The position numbers and the translations under genes were made by a program. A stretch of DNA of 64,000 bases, taken from NCBI RefSeq assembly GCF_019649055.1, contig NW_026570380.1, forward strand, positions 62,001-126,000, given 5' to 3'. Below are positions 1-11,724 of this stretch, in pieces. This DNA comes from Paramacrobiotus metropolitanus. Lineage: Eukaryota; Tardigrada; Eutardigrada; Parachela; Macrobiotidae. The notes under the pieces are model-generated. The model had not been told where the DNA came from. It ran no database searches and saw only the letters and a list, made by a program, of their open reading frames with translations. Positions within the stretch are counted from its first letter, which is position 1. Each line of letters starts with the position of its first letter.

Positions 1-1
1 G

Positions 2-310
2 CTCCTACGGAAGGACAAGAACATTAAGCTCGATTGGACGGAAGCCCACACGGCTGAGTTTAACGACATCAAGAAAGCGCTAACAGAAGCGCCCGTACTG
101 GCGAAGTTCGACCCAACAAAAGAGACCTTCATAGAATGTGACGCAAGCGGAGCCGGACTTGGCGCGGTGCTCTCACAAGACAGTCACCCGATCGCCTACG
201 CCAGCAGAGTCCTACATGGACCGGAACTCAACTATGGAGTTACCGAATGGGAATGTTTGGCCGTGGTATGGGCGGTGCAGAAGTTTGAGCCGAGACAAAT
301 CGGCCGGTAA
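2..310 (+). pseudogene. pol: Ty3/Gypsy pol fragment: RT end and RNase H start
   Basis: This open frame enters from the left edge and stops at TAA 308-310 after 102 codons. It reads as the end of the reverse transcriptase connection region followed by the start of a Gypsy RNase H: ECDASGAGLGAVLSQ with the first catalytic Asp at 140-142, then HPIAYASR and the ECLAVVWAVQKF block. In the family RNase H continues for another 60 or so residues and is followed by integrase. Here it ends right after KFE and runs into the pol C-terminal tail, so the second half of RNase H and all of integrase are missing. RNase H degrades the RNA strand of the RNA-DNA hybrid during reverse transcription; this copy cannot. 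Domain recognition is secure; the deletion is inferred from family order. Confidence 0.85.
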
Positions 311-1068
311 CTCGGTCATCAGGCCCGGTAGCCGACCTCACAAAGGGGAAGGTAACCGGTACGCCGAAGAAAAAACCAGAAGAAACCGTTGAAAAATCGC
401 CGGATCCGACCAACGCGACGGATAAAACCGAGCCGACGGTGAAGAAGAAACAAGGTCGACCACGGAAGAAGCCGCCGACCGACTTCGAAACCCCAGCACT
501 GCAAGAATTGCAGAAGCAAGACGTCATAGCTAGCGAACCAGCACCGACTACGGAAAAAACCGAACACACGGTTCAGCCGACCACGGGGAAACCGAAAGAG
601 TCGGATAGTAGGTCGGAAACATCAGTTCAACCAGCTATCCAACCTACGGACGAAACGAAAAAGGCAGAAAAACCAGCCAGGAAAAAGAGGACGGTTAAAC
701 CAACCGACCAATCGGCGTCGACCACGGAAGTCAAGACGACCGACCAAGAGGTCGAACCGACCAAGCCAAAACGGAAATATACGAAGAGGACGGTTAAAAC
801 GACCGACCCGGTGGCACCAACCACAGAGGTTACGGTAGCCGACCAGGCAGTCGAACCGACTCAGCCTAAACGGAAGTATGGAACGGCCAAGAAGCCGAAG
901 CTGACAGCACAACAAATGCTGGAGGAAACTGAAGTCACTGAAGACGAAGCTCATAAGGAAATCCTGGAGAGAATCTCAGAAGGACGAGCTGACTCGGAGA
1001 AACCGACCAAACTAGCCAAACCAAAGACACCTAAAACATCAGCCACAACAGAACTGACTCAGTCATAG
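289..1068 (+). pseudogene. Basic C-terminal tail of pol (post-integrase), AT-hook-like
   Basis: The frame is open from just after TGA 286-288 to TAG 1066-1068, with no early ATG (position 439 is GTG). The product is disordered and rich in Lys, Pro and Thr. It contains an AT-hook-like GRPRKKPP near 451-474 and degenerate repeats ending in PKRKYTKR and PKRKYGTA. Its place directly after pol and before the first splice acceptor, with a short similar tail before ORF2 in unit 2, makes it most likely the C-terminal tail of the Pol polyprotein beyond integrase, where DNA- or chromatin-binding tails are common. It overlaps the RNase H remnant by 22 bases in another frame, which is the mark of the deletion junction. 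An independent basic accessory protein is the alternative. Confidence 0.55.
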
Positions 1069-1242
1069 GGCCATAGGCGTAACTTAACATAGGTTATAGG
1101 TAGCTTAACAGTAGCTAGGCATAGATGGACCTTTGGTGTCGAAATTGGAACCTCTTCAGTTGACCGGAACATCTTCAGTTGAATGTACGGGAGTTAGTAG
1201 AATTCTAACGCGCCGTATTTCCTTTCCTTAACAGCGACAACA
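1069..1242 (+). promoter_or_regulatory. Spacer with 3' splice acceptor before ORF2 (unit 1)
   Basis: A 174-base spacer follows the pol stop. It ends in a pyrimidine-rich run and TTCCTTAACAG, with AG at 1233-1234, eight bases before the ORF2 ATG at 1243. This is a good 3' splice site, which suggests ORF2 is made from a spliced subgenomic RNA as env is in retroviruses. The CATAGG-type repeats near 1066-1110 resemble those upstream of the next acceptor. Confidence 0.5.
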
Positions 1243-3381
1243 ATGTCAAGCCGACAGCGTAACGACCAACCTTCCAGCGGATCTAACAGCGGACGCAGCG
1301 GATCTAACAATAGATCGCACCCGTATCCGACACATCATCGCTCGACTTCGCGATCGGATAACTCGCGGTCGGCCACACAGACGCCGGCTCAGCAGGTAGA
1401 AAACCCTAGCGCTAATGTCACAGCTAATGTATTAGCAGGTCTTACGGTCGGGTCCGGACGCGGCCCACAATTTCGACCAATACCCCCGCAGATCCTGCCA
1501 CCAAACACAGCGGTCGACGACACCGGCTGCTTATGGAACCTTACTACGACGACGAGTCAGATGACTCCGGTAACGGCAACTGACCCACATGGTCAATCGT
1601 ACCGCTGGCCGGTTCCGACGACATTGGTCGGACCGACCTATCCAGCGCCGACAATGGCGACTGGAATACCGAACATACTCGGACCAGTTTACCCGGTACC
1701 CACAATGGTACCAGGGTTGGTGAACGTAACGGGACCACCTTACACGACGCCGACCATGGCGCCGGTCAGAACGACCTTCGTGGGACCCCTGTTACCATAC
1801 GCACCATTACCGTCACCACCCGAAATGATGTCACCGACCAGACTGGCATCAATCAGTATAATCGGCCCGGACGGTACTATATCGCCACCAAGGCCGATAT
1901 TAGTGTCAACAGTACCGGGACCGTTCTCACCGCCGGTCTCGCCAACTCGACTCGGATACCCGAGACAACCGACTCTCTGGGGAAATCCGACCATGGCGCC
2001 ATACTCGACGAACCCGTCAAATCAGTATGGAAGTTTGGCAGGAGGGCAGCCCACACAGGGTTTTGCACCGACGACGACCACACAGGTCGTATCGTCAATG
2101 CCTCCACCGCCGATACCGCCCCGGGTAACATTGCCGGTAAGCGGTCAGCAGAGAACTGAAACGCCGCGAGAATTGCGACGCCAAGTGGAAATCGCCCAGT
2201 CTCAAATCAAAAACTTGGAGGATTCATTAGGGGCGACAACAGCCTCAAACCCTGACCACTCCGAATACCGATTTGCATTGTTACGGCAGGTTGGAGAACT
2301 CCAAGCCTTCATCAATGGCAACTACGACCTGATCCGGAACAAGGAAGGGATAGCTCAACTGACGGCTAATCCCCAAGGAACTGCGTCGACACCGACCACA
2401 CAGGTCGGTACGTCGACAACCGTCCAATCGGACTTAACTCCGACGACCTCCGCTGTCCAACAGACGATCAGCCGAGCGCCGTCATTAGCGATCGGAAAAC
2501 TGAGGGTTCAACGGGAGGACGCCCTAAAACAAGTGGCGGAATACGATCAACAGATGAACGACCTCCCAAGAACGGTCGATAACTACGACCACGAAATGAG
2601 ACGACTCAGCCGACAAGAGGCTTACCACCGATCCAAGGTGGCCAACTTGGAGGAACAAATTCGAACTGAAGAATATGCCCTCAGGACTCGACAGGCACTA
2701 CCGGGAACATCGGTGACGACCACACAGGCCGTCATCGACGAGGAAACGAGACTCGCCCGGCTGGAAGACCTTAGAGGGAAGCGCACCGATGCGATAGACA
2801 CTATCGCCCAGTTACAACAGCGACTTACCAAGCTCCTACCAACGGATCAGCACTTCTCTCAACGGATGAGAGAATTAACGAACCAAATCCAGGAATGGAA
2901 TGAATACGTCCAGGAAAGGGAGGACGAGATTCATGAAGCGGAAACATCGGCAGCTCAACCAACAGCTGCTCCGCAGGAAACGCCGACGACGACCACACAG
3001 GTGGGAATGTCGACTTCCCTTCCCACGGGAATACCCCAGCCGACCTCGGCAGGCCAACAGACGACTGTCCGGGCACCGTCGGTGGAGATAGGAACTCCGA
3101 CTACAATTAGACGAGTCTCGGCGACAGGTGGCTCACTACAGCAAAGCCGCATCCGACCTCCCACCTTCGACCCACGACTATGCCTACAAACGTTGGGAGT
3201 CGGAAGAACAGGTCCGAAGATCGAATGCGAGAATAACAGAGCTGGAACGCCAAATCCGAACCCTGGAAGCGGCACAGGCTCAACCGGGAATATCGGTGAC
3301 GACCACACAGGCCGTCATCGACGAAGAAAAGCGACTTGCTTGGTTAGAAAATGCCAAGGCCATACGCGACGAGACGTATGA
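1243..3381 (+). pseudogene. ORF2 segment 1: Pro/Thr-rich repeats then coiled coil (unit 1)
   Basis: The start is ATG 1243 (MSSRQRNDQ), eight bases after a splice acceptor. Unit 2 ORF2 also begins ATG-Ser. The first 280 residues are Ser/Pro-rich with a degenerate repeat built on GP-Y-x-x-PTMAP. From about residue 300 there are heptad-rich modules (REL-RQVEIAQSQIKNLEDSL and similar) separated by linkers of the type PTTTTQV. Each module carries VIDEE-RLARLE-like blocks, so the protein grew by tandem duplication. The frame is lost near 3125: the next module continues in frame 2, and the last 85 residues of this frame are out of register. I do not recognise a database family. It is probably a structural or scaffold protein of the retroelement. 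Confidence 0.55.
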
Positions 3382-3562
3382 CAATATACGTAAACAGCAG
3401 CAAACACTGACTCGTCTCGCGCCAGGGCATCCGGACTACCAACATACGGTAGAAATAGTACGTCGACTGACCGACTACGCCATGTCCAAAGACAACGAAG
3501 TCCGAGCGGCAGAATTAGAAGCAACCCAACCGGCGGCTGCCCCGACGTCGAAATGGACGTGA
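3128..3562 (+). pseudogene. ORF2 segment 2: coiled-coil module, shifted frame (unit 1)
   Basis: This frame-2 stretch continues segment 1. It repeats the same module seen near 2590-2990: ITELERQIRTLEAAQAQ, then GISVTTTQAVIDEEKRLAWLE, then a heptad-rich block ending PAAAPTS. The repeat match shows that the shift near 3125 is a mutation in one long reading frame and not the end of a gene. The displayed N-terminus is not a real start. The stop at 3560-3562 is followed by an open frame 1 region, so a second indel lies near 3555. Confidence 0.5.
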
Positions 3563-4092
3563 ACCAACAGGTTCCACAGGAAGCCTTGGGTGGCCCACCT
3601 CTTACAACACAAGAGATGGCACACTTCCTTCGAGTAGCTAACATAATGGCTACTCGGATCCAAGCGCGGTTAGACGACACACCACGTGGAACGGTCGAAT
3701 CTCGCACACTCGAGAGCGACCAACTGGAACTTAACGTCATTATTGGACGCCTACCGAAGTCCCCCCAGGAAATACCGACGGAACAACTACCGTTACGGAC
3801 CTTACGGAGGGAACTTGACAAACTTCGACAGCTGATGGGCAAACATCCCCAGTTCGTCCAGAACTTGGACGCAGCCGAACGACGGTCGACTAACGTGAAA
3901 CCGTCTTCAATGATAGAAGTGCAGGCCGTCGTCGTCGAGGGAAACCTCGCTCTAGACCGACGGACAGGAGCGCATGTCAACAGAAACACGGCGCCAGCAA
4001 AAGCTGGACGGATCAACAGCATCAAGCGAAGCATCCGCATTGTCGGCATACTAGCGGCAAGAGGTGAACCGACCGCTGACGATGTGGCCTAA
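3553..4092 (+). pseudogene. ORF2 segment 3: helical module ending at one stop (unit 1)
   Basis: Frame 1 resumes here with a charged helical stretch (TTQEMAHFLRVANIMATRIQARLDD in part) and ends at TAA 4090-4092. The same frame is open again straight after that stop for 6.8 kb, so the TAA is a single nonsense change inside ORF2. No catalytic motif is visible. The composition (Arg, Leu, Gln, Thr) matches the flanking segments. Confidence 0.5.
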
Positions 4093-7000
4093 CGGATCAT
4101 CAACCATGTCGAAACAATTCGACAGTTGATCCAGAGTGACCCACCTGGTAACGAACAACAAGCTCCGTCTTACCACGTGATGGCACTCCGAGCCAGGGAA
4201 GACCCCCAGGCCGCAGAAGTCTGGAAAACAATTCTGGACGGAAAACGGACCCTTATGGGAATTTACGAGGACGTCACCGAGACGACGGTGTTCGAAGCCT
4301 TGCCGAAGAACAACACCATGGTAGCCAACATACATATCGCAGAAGGTTTCATAAGAGCGGGCATGCCTACAACATTGATGGCAAGAAGCCAACTGGAAAC
4401 CACCATGGTCTACATGAAACGGGTCATTCAAGCGGAGACACGTCCGACTCCGGAAATGGAAGAACAGACTTCCAGTACACCGACGACGACCACACAGGCC
4501 GTCACGATGGACACGTCGACTAACATGGCAGTCGACCCGGAACGACTCCGAGGACTTGAATCCCTTAAGCGAAGAAAAAGCGGAATAATTAACCAGTCCA
4601 ATAAAATAAGGGAACGGATGAGAATTCTCCCAACAAGCGGAGCAAACCGTCCCCAGGAATTCCAAGTTTTGCTGAATCAGTACAAACAACTGTACGACCA
4701 GCACAACGAACTGGACATACAGATCCGAAAGGAGGAACAAGTACTCCAGATGCTAACCGCTCCACCGCAGCCGACGACCACACAGGTCGTAACGGAGGCG
4801 GCCGAAGAAGGCCTTAGGACATACATTAATGCCAAGGTCGCACTGCGGGAGGCAGAACGGATCTTGAAACAAATTCAAGAACGATCAGCAAAGGGCCTCG
4901 AACCGAACGCCCGGGAGAAACTCTCCCAACTTTCAACCCACATCAAATTAGTTCAGGACCTGATCCAACACGGACCGCGGACGACGGAAAACCACAGGCG
5001 CCTGATACAACCCGGCGTCGACCTGCTGGTTAACTCCAATAGAGAGCAACGAAGCCTCTTGGCGGCGGAACCGACGACGTGTTCAACCAGGTACTCGCCG
5101 ATATCCTCACCGGCGCCTGCTGTGTCCCCAACAACACAGATGAAGAAGGACCGCCGGCACAAGATTGAAACTACGATCTCCGACGGACGAGATCTACTGG
5201 ACGACCTCCAGCGGAAATATATCGATATAACTCCGGTCGATATAGTAAGCGTCAGAGAGGCTCGGCAGAAGATGGATCATCTGGCGGCCTACCTACGGCA
5301 AGCTGGCGATCTTGTCAACAAGGACAAGCCGACCGAAGCCGACGAACGGCAACTCCGGTCGACCATCGAGAGGATCACGGAAATCCTCGACGCCGAACCG
5401 AAGTACAGGCGGATTCCGACCCCACCACCTCGAAGACCAACACCGAATACAACGGCGGTGATGACCCTGGTACACTCGACACCGATGTCGAACCTACTCG
5501 GTAACCTCGAAGTAGTTTACCAGGCCGGTCAAGACTTGGCGGAAATCTTCAATCATCGACTTAAGGAAAACCTACCTCAACAGGAGGCATGTCGACTAGC
5601 ACGCATCGACCGAGCTCTACGGAACGACCTGGACTGGGCCGACACACTTGGCTCATGGGGAATTCCAAGCGTCGGTCCGAACCAAGACCGACTAGCCGAA
5701 GCCCTACAGTCGATAGTCGACCACATCCGACAGTACTTGGCGGCGCCAACAGAAGCACCGACCAAGCCGGTCACTCCAGAAGACGAGGAACTGACCACAA
5801 CCAATTCGCCCGGACCGGACGTTGAACTTCCACTAGTCGAAACCGCGGTCGATCAACAAGAAGTCGACCTCGAGGAAGTGGAAGATCAATACCGACAAGC
5901 GGTAGAAGTCATGGAAACACTCGCCAAACAACTTCGCGAGCTGGATCCCAAAAAGGCCTTTGAGAGCCAGATGAAAACAGCGCTGGAACAACAGCACAGC
6001 ATCTGCTCTCGACGAGTTGAAGACTTGTGGAAGATACTGGAGGCGAACCCACAAAGGGTTCGGCCCAAACCCACTCAACCACCCGAACTGACTCTGCAAC
6101 AACGCATAGCAAAGGTGGAAAACGACATTAGGCGGGCGGAACAGATCACCTCCGATCTGATGGACCAAATCGACCGGATGGATGACACCGACCCGACCAT
6201 CGCAAACATTAGGCAGGCAATGGAAGATCAACTTAGGATCTCCCGAATGCACCTGCGCGATTTAGATACAGAACTGGTTATACTACGGCAACAAATGCCC
6301 CGAATCCCGACGGTAATGCAGCCGATGGCCAAATGGAACCAGCCGACACCAACAGTTGTGCCGACTCAGCCCAAACCGGCCTCGCCGAAACTAATGGACA
6401 TCAGCGACCGACCTATGTCTCCAGCTACCGAGGCACGGATCATGGCAGCAATTCCGGACACAGGAAGTTTGCCGGTCAACGCACCGTCGTCAACGATCAA
6501 ACTGATGAACCAGGTCGAGCAACTCATCACAGAGATGAGAGCTCGCCGAAACTTCTGCGAATCCGGCAGCCAACTGGCTCACGACCTGGATCGCAACATC
6601 CTGGCTTGGGGAAGCAATGCCAAACACCTGCGTCAAATTTACCACGCAGACGCCCCCAAAACGGCCAGCATCAGACGACATATAAATTCAATTACATCTT
6701 GGTTGGAAACACAGGTCAGAAATTATGAGGATGATAAGGAAAGGACGGCGACGACTAGCCAGGCACCACAAAGGGCCACGGTTACTAGTCGAACGTCACG
6801 AATAAGACAGGTCCAGTCGACACGAAACCCGACTGCTGACTTTGTCCGACCTCCACTTCCTTCGGCACAACAAGAAGCCGACCTCGACCCAGCCACGTTG
6901 GAACGGATAAACGGAATCCTGAAGTCGGCCGACGAAGTCATCGCCGAACTCCGACGAATCATGGATGTAACCGACCAACAGAGTCCACGTTACTTGCAGA

Positions 7001-10000
7001 TCGACATCAACCTAGGCCACTTGGAAAACAATGCCAAGGAGGTCCGGTTCATACTTCGACCGACGACAGTACAGTCAGCAAAGAACCGGGAAAGGTTGCA
7101 GATCTTGACGGCCAAGATCGAGTCGTTTGTGGAAGACTTCCACTGGCGAAAAATAGCCGAAGAACAACGACGTAAGGCGAAACATCCGCCTTCGGCGAAG
7201 AAAGCAAAGGTGCAACAGTCACCAAGGAAGTCGACCAACTTGGTGGAAACGATTCCACCAGTCGATCAGGACGACCCTATGGACAATGCACCGGCACCAG
7301 CGCTCGAACACGAAGTCGACGCGATGGATACATCAGAACCGGATAACGGCCAACCAAAGCCACTGGCCCGACCGACGACCTTACCGGGACTTTCACATAG
7401 GGAGCCGAAGACGGGCGAAAATATCGAAGAGCGCGGTCCACGACGACGACTCTTCTCACCTGCACCGGTCAGAACGAAGGAACAACTCCTCGAAGTGATG
7501 AAATCGGCTCCTACATTACCCCCAGCCGAAGAAAAGGAAAGCCGATCACAAAGGTCGACCCCTTCGGATATCGAACTGTTCACTCCCAGCACCCACAAGA
7601 GGCTGATGAGAAAGGCTAAATCCCTGGACCTGCAACGGATACTTTATGAAGCCCAACTGAAGGGAGGTATCTGGAAGCAGAACATGTCCGAAGATGAGCA
7701 GACGGAACTGGCTCAGCGGATTTACGCCATCACCCAGGAAAGGGATACGGCCTTACGACGGCTGATGATACTGAGGTGTGGAAAGCAGGAGTTACGACAG
7801 CTCCCGCTTGACGCGGCAATTATAAAGCCGGTCCAACAGCTCCGCCGACCTCGCATCAACCCGGCCGCAATCACACTCGAAGTACCACCTCAACCCGGAC
7901 AGGACGTCACCGATAAAATCCCGATGACAATGTCGGACAGCAGTGACGAATCCGACCAGGGATACCGGAAAGGTTCACGGATTGAAGATGATCCGACTTA
8001 CGACGACGACCTAACATGGCAGGACGCGTTGCTACAAGATGCACGCACAGTCTCAGGTCGGTCGTCAGTATCCAGAACGGAAACGTCGACGCCACGAAGG
8101 AGCCGATCACCGGTGAAACAAATTTCGCCGAACCGGGCAGCATCCCAACCAGTACGGATGCCAAGTCAACCCGCGACGGAACAACCACGCAGGTTCACGC
8201 CCAAGAATACTCCGACTAAACCGAAGGAAACGCCGGAAGAGATGGACACGATGTCTCAGTCGAAGGCTAAAACCGGAACGGAAGCCGAAACGGTACAACA
8301 AGAGGCCGAACCGACCTCTGTCCGCTCCGGCCCGGATCTAACCATAGATGAATCTCGGACAAATGAGCCGGCAACAGAACCGGTCAGGTCCAGTAAGAAG
8401 AAGGAAAAACCTCCACAGGATTTCTCACGCGAGCTCCATAACGACATGGCCTTGCGACACGTCCAAGACCTGACTCGGTCGGAACAGGACGTTAGCGTCG
8501 ACATCGCATTCCCAGAAGATAGGGACTTATGGAACGCGTTGAGAACTCGCCGAACTAACCTAACCGGAAATACTGACGCTGTCCGTCGGGAATACGACCG
8601 ACTACCAGAAAGGATGGCCGAAGTGATGAAACGAATGGGAGAACGCTACCGGGAAGAAAAGAATCAGCCGAAGGCACTACAAGATGTCACACCGGCTGAA
8701 CCCACCGCTCCGACTCCCAAGCCGACCTCCAAGACGACATCACAACTTGTTGTCAGGATGAAAGTCCCCCAGCCGACCCGGCAACCTTCCGTACAGATCG
8801 ACGATGACCCAATGCCTAACTCGCAGGTCATCCACTCGGCCAACTCGGCTAGGCTGTCACGGAGGGAAAAGAAGAAGGCCAACAAGGAAGCCAAGAAGGA
8901 AGCGGCCAAACAGCCCGCTAAACCGGAAACCGAAAAGAAACCAACGAAGTCGGACACCAAGGAGTCGGCCAAACAGAAGTCGGATCCTTCGGTGAAGACG
9001 CCGAAACCTAACCCGGCTAAACGACATAAGTCATCTGACGACCTGGATGTCTCTGACGCCGGCCCACAAAGGACCGAGCGGAAGGACAAACCCAGTGAAA
9101 AGTACGACAGCGAAGCCGCTGAACGACGATTCCAGGACTTGATGAAGCTGGCCGGCACAAAGCCGACCAAAGCTACGGCCGAGCGACCACAGACGTCGTC
9201 TAAGCCGAAGGAGTCGTCAGAACCTCAGCCTTCGACATCGAAGCAACAGTCCGATGAAGAATCCGACCAGATCTCGGACATCGAGGGAAAGGATTCAATC
9301 TCCGACCATGGAGACGGCGACCCATACGAGGGATTCAAGGGGAACCTGAAGGAAATCTTCAGACATGCACCGGACACTGACGAATCACAGTGGCCGGCCC
9401 CCGATGACGTTCGCGAACGACTCCCCGACCAACAAGAAGAGGCAGATACGGAGATAGTACTCCGTACTGCTCGGGTACACGTCGAAGTGGTACGCAGCAT
9501 CAAAAACGCCAAAGACAATGGCACGGACATATACCAGTCCTTGGTGCGCGACCTCCTCACTAACGTCCAAGCCGACGGCGCCACATGGCTAACACATCAA
9601 CTTATGATGGCAATTGTGGCGTGGACTCTGGATTTTGGATTAGCGGTAGCCGTCCACCGACAATGGGGACGGATGGCTGAACTGCTTCCACCAGACGTCA
9701 TTAAGGCACTTAAAAGCACCTCCGGAAAGAATTCCGACGACATACCGACGAGAATTGCGAGGTGCATCGGATATATCAGGAATCCTCGTGGATCGAATTC
9801 GGTCCAAATCGCCCGTGTATACAACGTGATGTACATGAACGGCGAGGGGAACATCGACAATATCATCAACGACGTGATCACCGAAGAGATTGCATCGATG
9901 GTCGAAGGAAATACCCTTCAAACGACCAACGCGGAACGCGACCTACCCGTTCGGTACACCGTACCAGGATTCATACCGGAACAACAACGGCGTGAGTTCA

Positions 10001-10905
10001 AACTGCGGATGTCTTACGTCAACAGGGACAAGCCACCGGCGGGTACGGAAATGATTGTCGAAGAGTATAGTGAGACGGACGAACAACCGTCCGGTGCTGC
10101 AGCCGACATGCTGCACATAGCTAGATCAGCCGGACAGTCATCCCAGAAGCGGATCCAGGCTCGCCCCCGACCTCGGGCACCTTTCGAGCCGAAAACGTAC
10201 ATCAACACGGCACCGGCCCCAACAGGACGGGCCAGCACGGCAAAACAGACGCGAAGTGCGAAAGGACGGTATAAACCGAAGGACACACAGTCACTTCCGC
10301 CGACCTCGCCGATGGAAAACTCGCCGGCCCCAGAAGAGAAGACTCAACGAAAGAGTCAGCCGAAGACAACAAAGTCTAAGAAGAAGCCGGCTAAGAAAGA
10401 CGAGTCGACCACGTCCGAGTCGGAAGACGACGACGAAGACGATGAAGACTTCCAAACACCTGGAAGCGGATCGGGAAAAGACGACGACGACGAAAACGGT
10501 AAACCACCACCGCCACCGCCTTCGGCGCCCCAACAGCAGGGCGAACCGGAAATATCCGACAAACAGGATAAGCCACCGGCCGACGGTAACAATGCCGACG
10601 AGCCGATGCAGGGAGATAGTGGCGACGTCTACGTCCCCCGTTACTACGGTCAACGGATACCAGTAACTCCCGACTCTGAACCAGATCAACTCCTAACGGA
10701 ATGGGACGAAGATACCAGGGAAGACTTACCAAACGACATTCCCCCATTGGCAAACGTACGCGTAAAATATACCGGTATGATGCGCGCCCAACAGCCGAAA
10801 CCGTCCGTCTCGGAATACGACCCCGGGATGGATGTACACGTTTGCGGCTCTGAAGGCTCTCGCGACCCGTGGACCGAAGTTCGCTACGCCGAGGATCGCC
10901 TTTAA
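4093..10905 (+). pseudogene. ORF2 segment 4: giant repeat and low-complexity protein (unit 1)
   Basis: About 2,270 codons are open without a stop, which is remarkable for a decayed element. The first part repeats coiled-coil modules with TPTTTTQAV and PTTTQVV linkers. The middle is acidic, Pro/Thr-rich and disordered, with Lys-rich runs (KKKANKEAKKEAAKQ). At about 7595-7905 lies a block with QERDTALRRLMILR and INPAAITLE-PPQPGQDV. It is clearly matched in unit 2 at about 21515-21820 (QERNILIRRLMAMR, INPRAWTVE), so it is a conserved domain. Residues coded at about 9330-10050 look globular (helical, with MMAIVAWTLDFGLAVAVHRQW). The end is out of frame: the true continuation near 10832 is in frame 2. 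No known family is recognised; a structural or nucleic-acid-binding role is a guess. Confidence 0.55.
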
Positions 10906-11494
10906 ACTCCTCCAACACTGGAAGGTGAACGAAGGCGAGTGGCGACAATTGAGCTACAACAACGTCAAACGGTATTGCGAACTCGGATACCAGCGCGGAA
11001 AAATCATCCGGACACATACCAGCAACAAGCGGATGTATTACGAATTTCCACCGGACAAACTGGATCCGGCCCCCGATACATACGAGGGATGGGTACACGC
11101 CATCGAAGCGTGTATGGAAATGACTTGGCATCCGGATGGAATAACGCGCGGTGAACTGATGCACCAACTATTGGCGCGATTCGAATTCGCTCGACTGGCG
11201 AAGAAACCTCAGTTGAACGACCCGAAATACAAGCCGAAGAAAGATCCCAGAAACAAGGGATACGACCTGGCCGACGAACTGGAGTGGGTCCTGGAGAAGG
11301 GATTCTTCCAGAAACGTTTCGCCTCAAGCACGGATAACATCCAAGGCGGCCAGCGGTTCGTGGCTTGTAACCCGTCGACACACCGACATGGACATTTGCC
11401 GAAGGAACGACCGGCCACGGAGCAACAGGGTGAGTCGACCGACTCTCTCCAAGTGGACCGGCCGGAACCAACCGACCCTCCTACTCGGGAATGA
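10832..11494 (+). pseudogene. ORF2 C-terminal domain, possible tandem winged helix (unit 1)
   Basis: Frame 2 carries the continuation of the giant ORF after an indel near 10850. The compact sequence has a helix-helix-strand order: FKLLQHWKVNEGEW, NVKRYCELGYQRGKIIRT, then a wing-like KRMYYEF. A second similar block follows (GITRGELMHQLLARF, DLADELEWVLEKGFF, GQRFVACNP). This is the pattern of winged-helix DNA-binding folds, but the assignment is from secondary-structure reading only. The last 50 residues are low-complexity and run up to the spacer before ORF3. A clear equivalent in unit 2 was not found. Confidence 0.45.
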
Positions 11495-11724
11495 GGAAAC
11501 GCAGAACGCGTTGGAGGAGTTGCAGAATCGACTACCTCCACAAAACGCCACAAAGGTGTTGTCGACCAACAGAAGTCGACCTACCTCAGCGGCACCACAA
11601 AGGCGCCTCTACCAGCTCGAGAACCGACCTGGCCCGACCGTAGTAATTATAGGGTGTAAAATCATAGGACCAATAACATAGAATGCATCCGACAAAGTGG
11701 ATTGCTTAACTTTTGTTTTAACAG
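11495..11724 (+). promoter_or_regulatory. Spacer with GTAAAATCATAGG box and ORF3 splice acceptor (unit 1)
   Basis: After the ORF2 stop comes a spacer with two ACAAA-loop hairpins (11544-11560 and 11591-11607), the box GTAAAATCATAGG at 11656-11668, and a strong acceptor CTTTTGTTTTAACAG ending at 11724. The ORF3 frame begins at 11725, and a stop codon (TAA 11719-11721) closes that frame just upstream, so ORF3 must be joined to an upstream exon by splicing. Unit 2 has the same box 74 bases before its own acceptor. Confidence 0.55.

Noticed and set aside
240-569. Minus-strand frames of 60-260 codons overlapping units 1 and 2
   Set aside because: They mirror the strongly biased plus-strand genes, carry no motif and have low-complexity composition.
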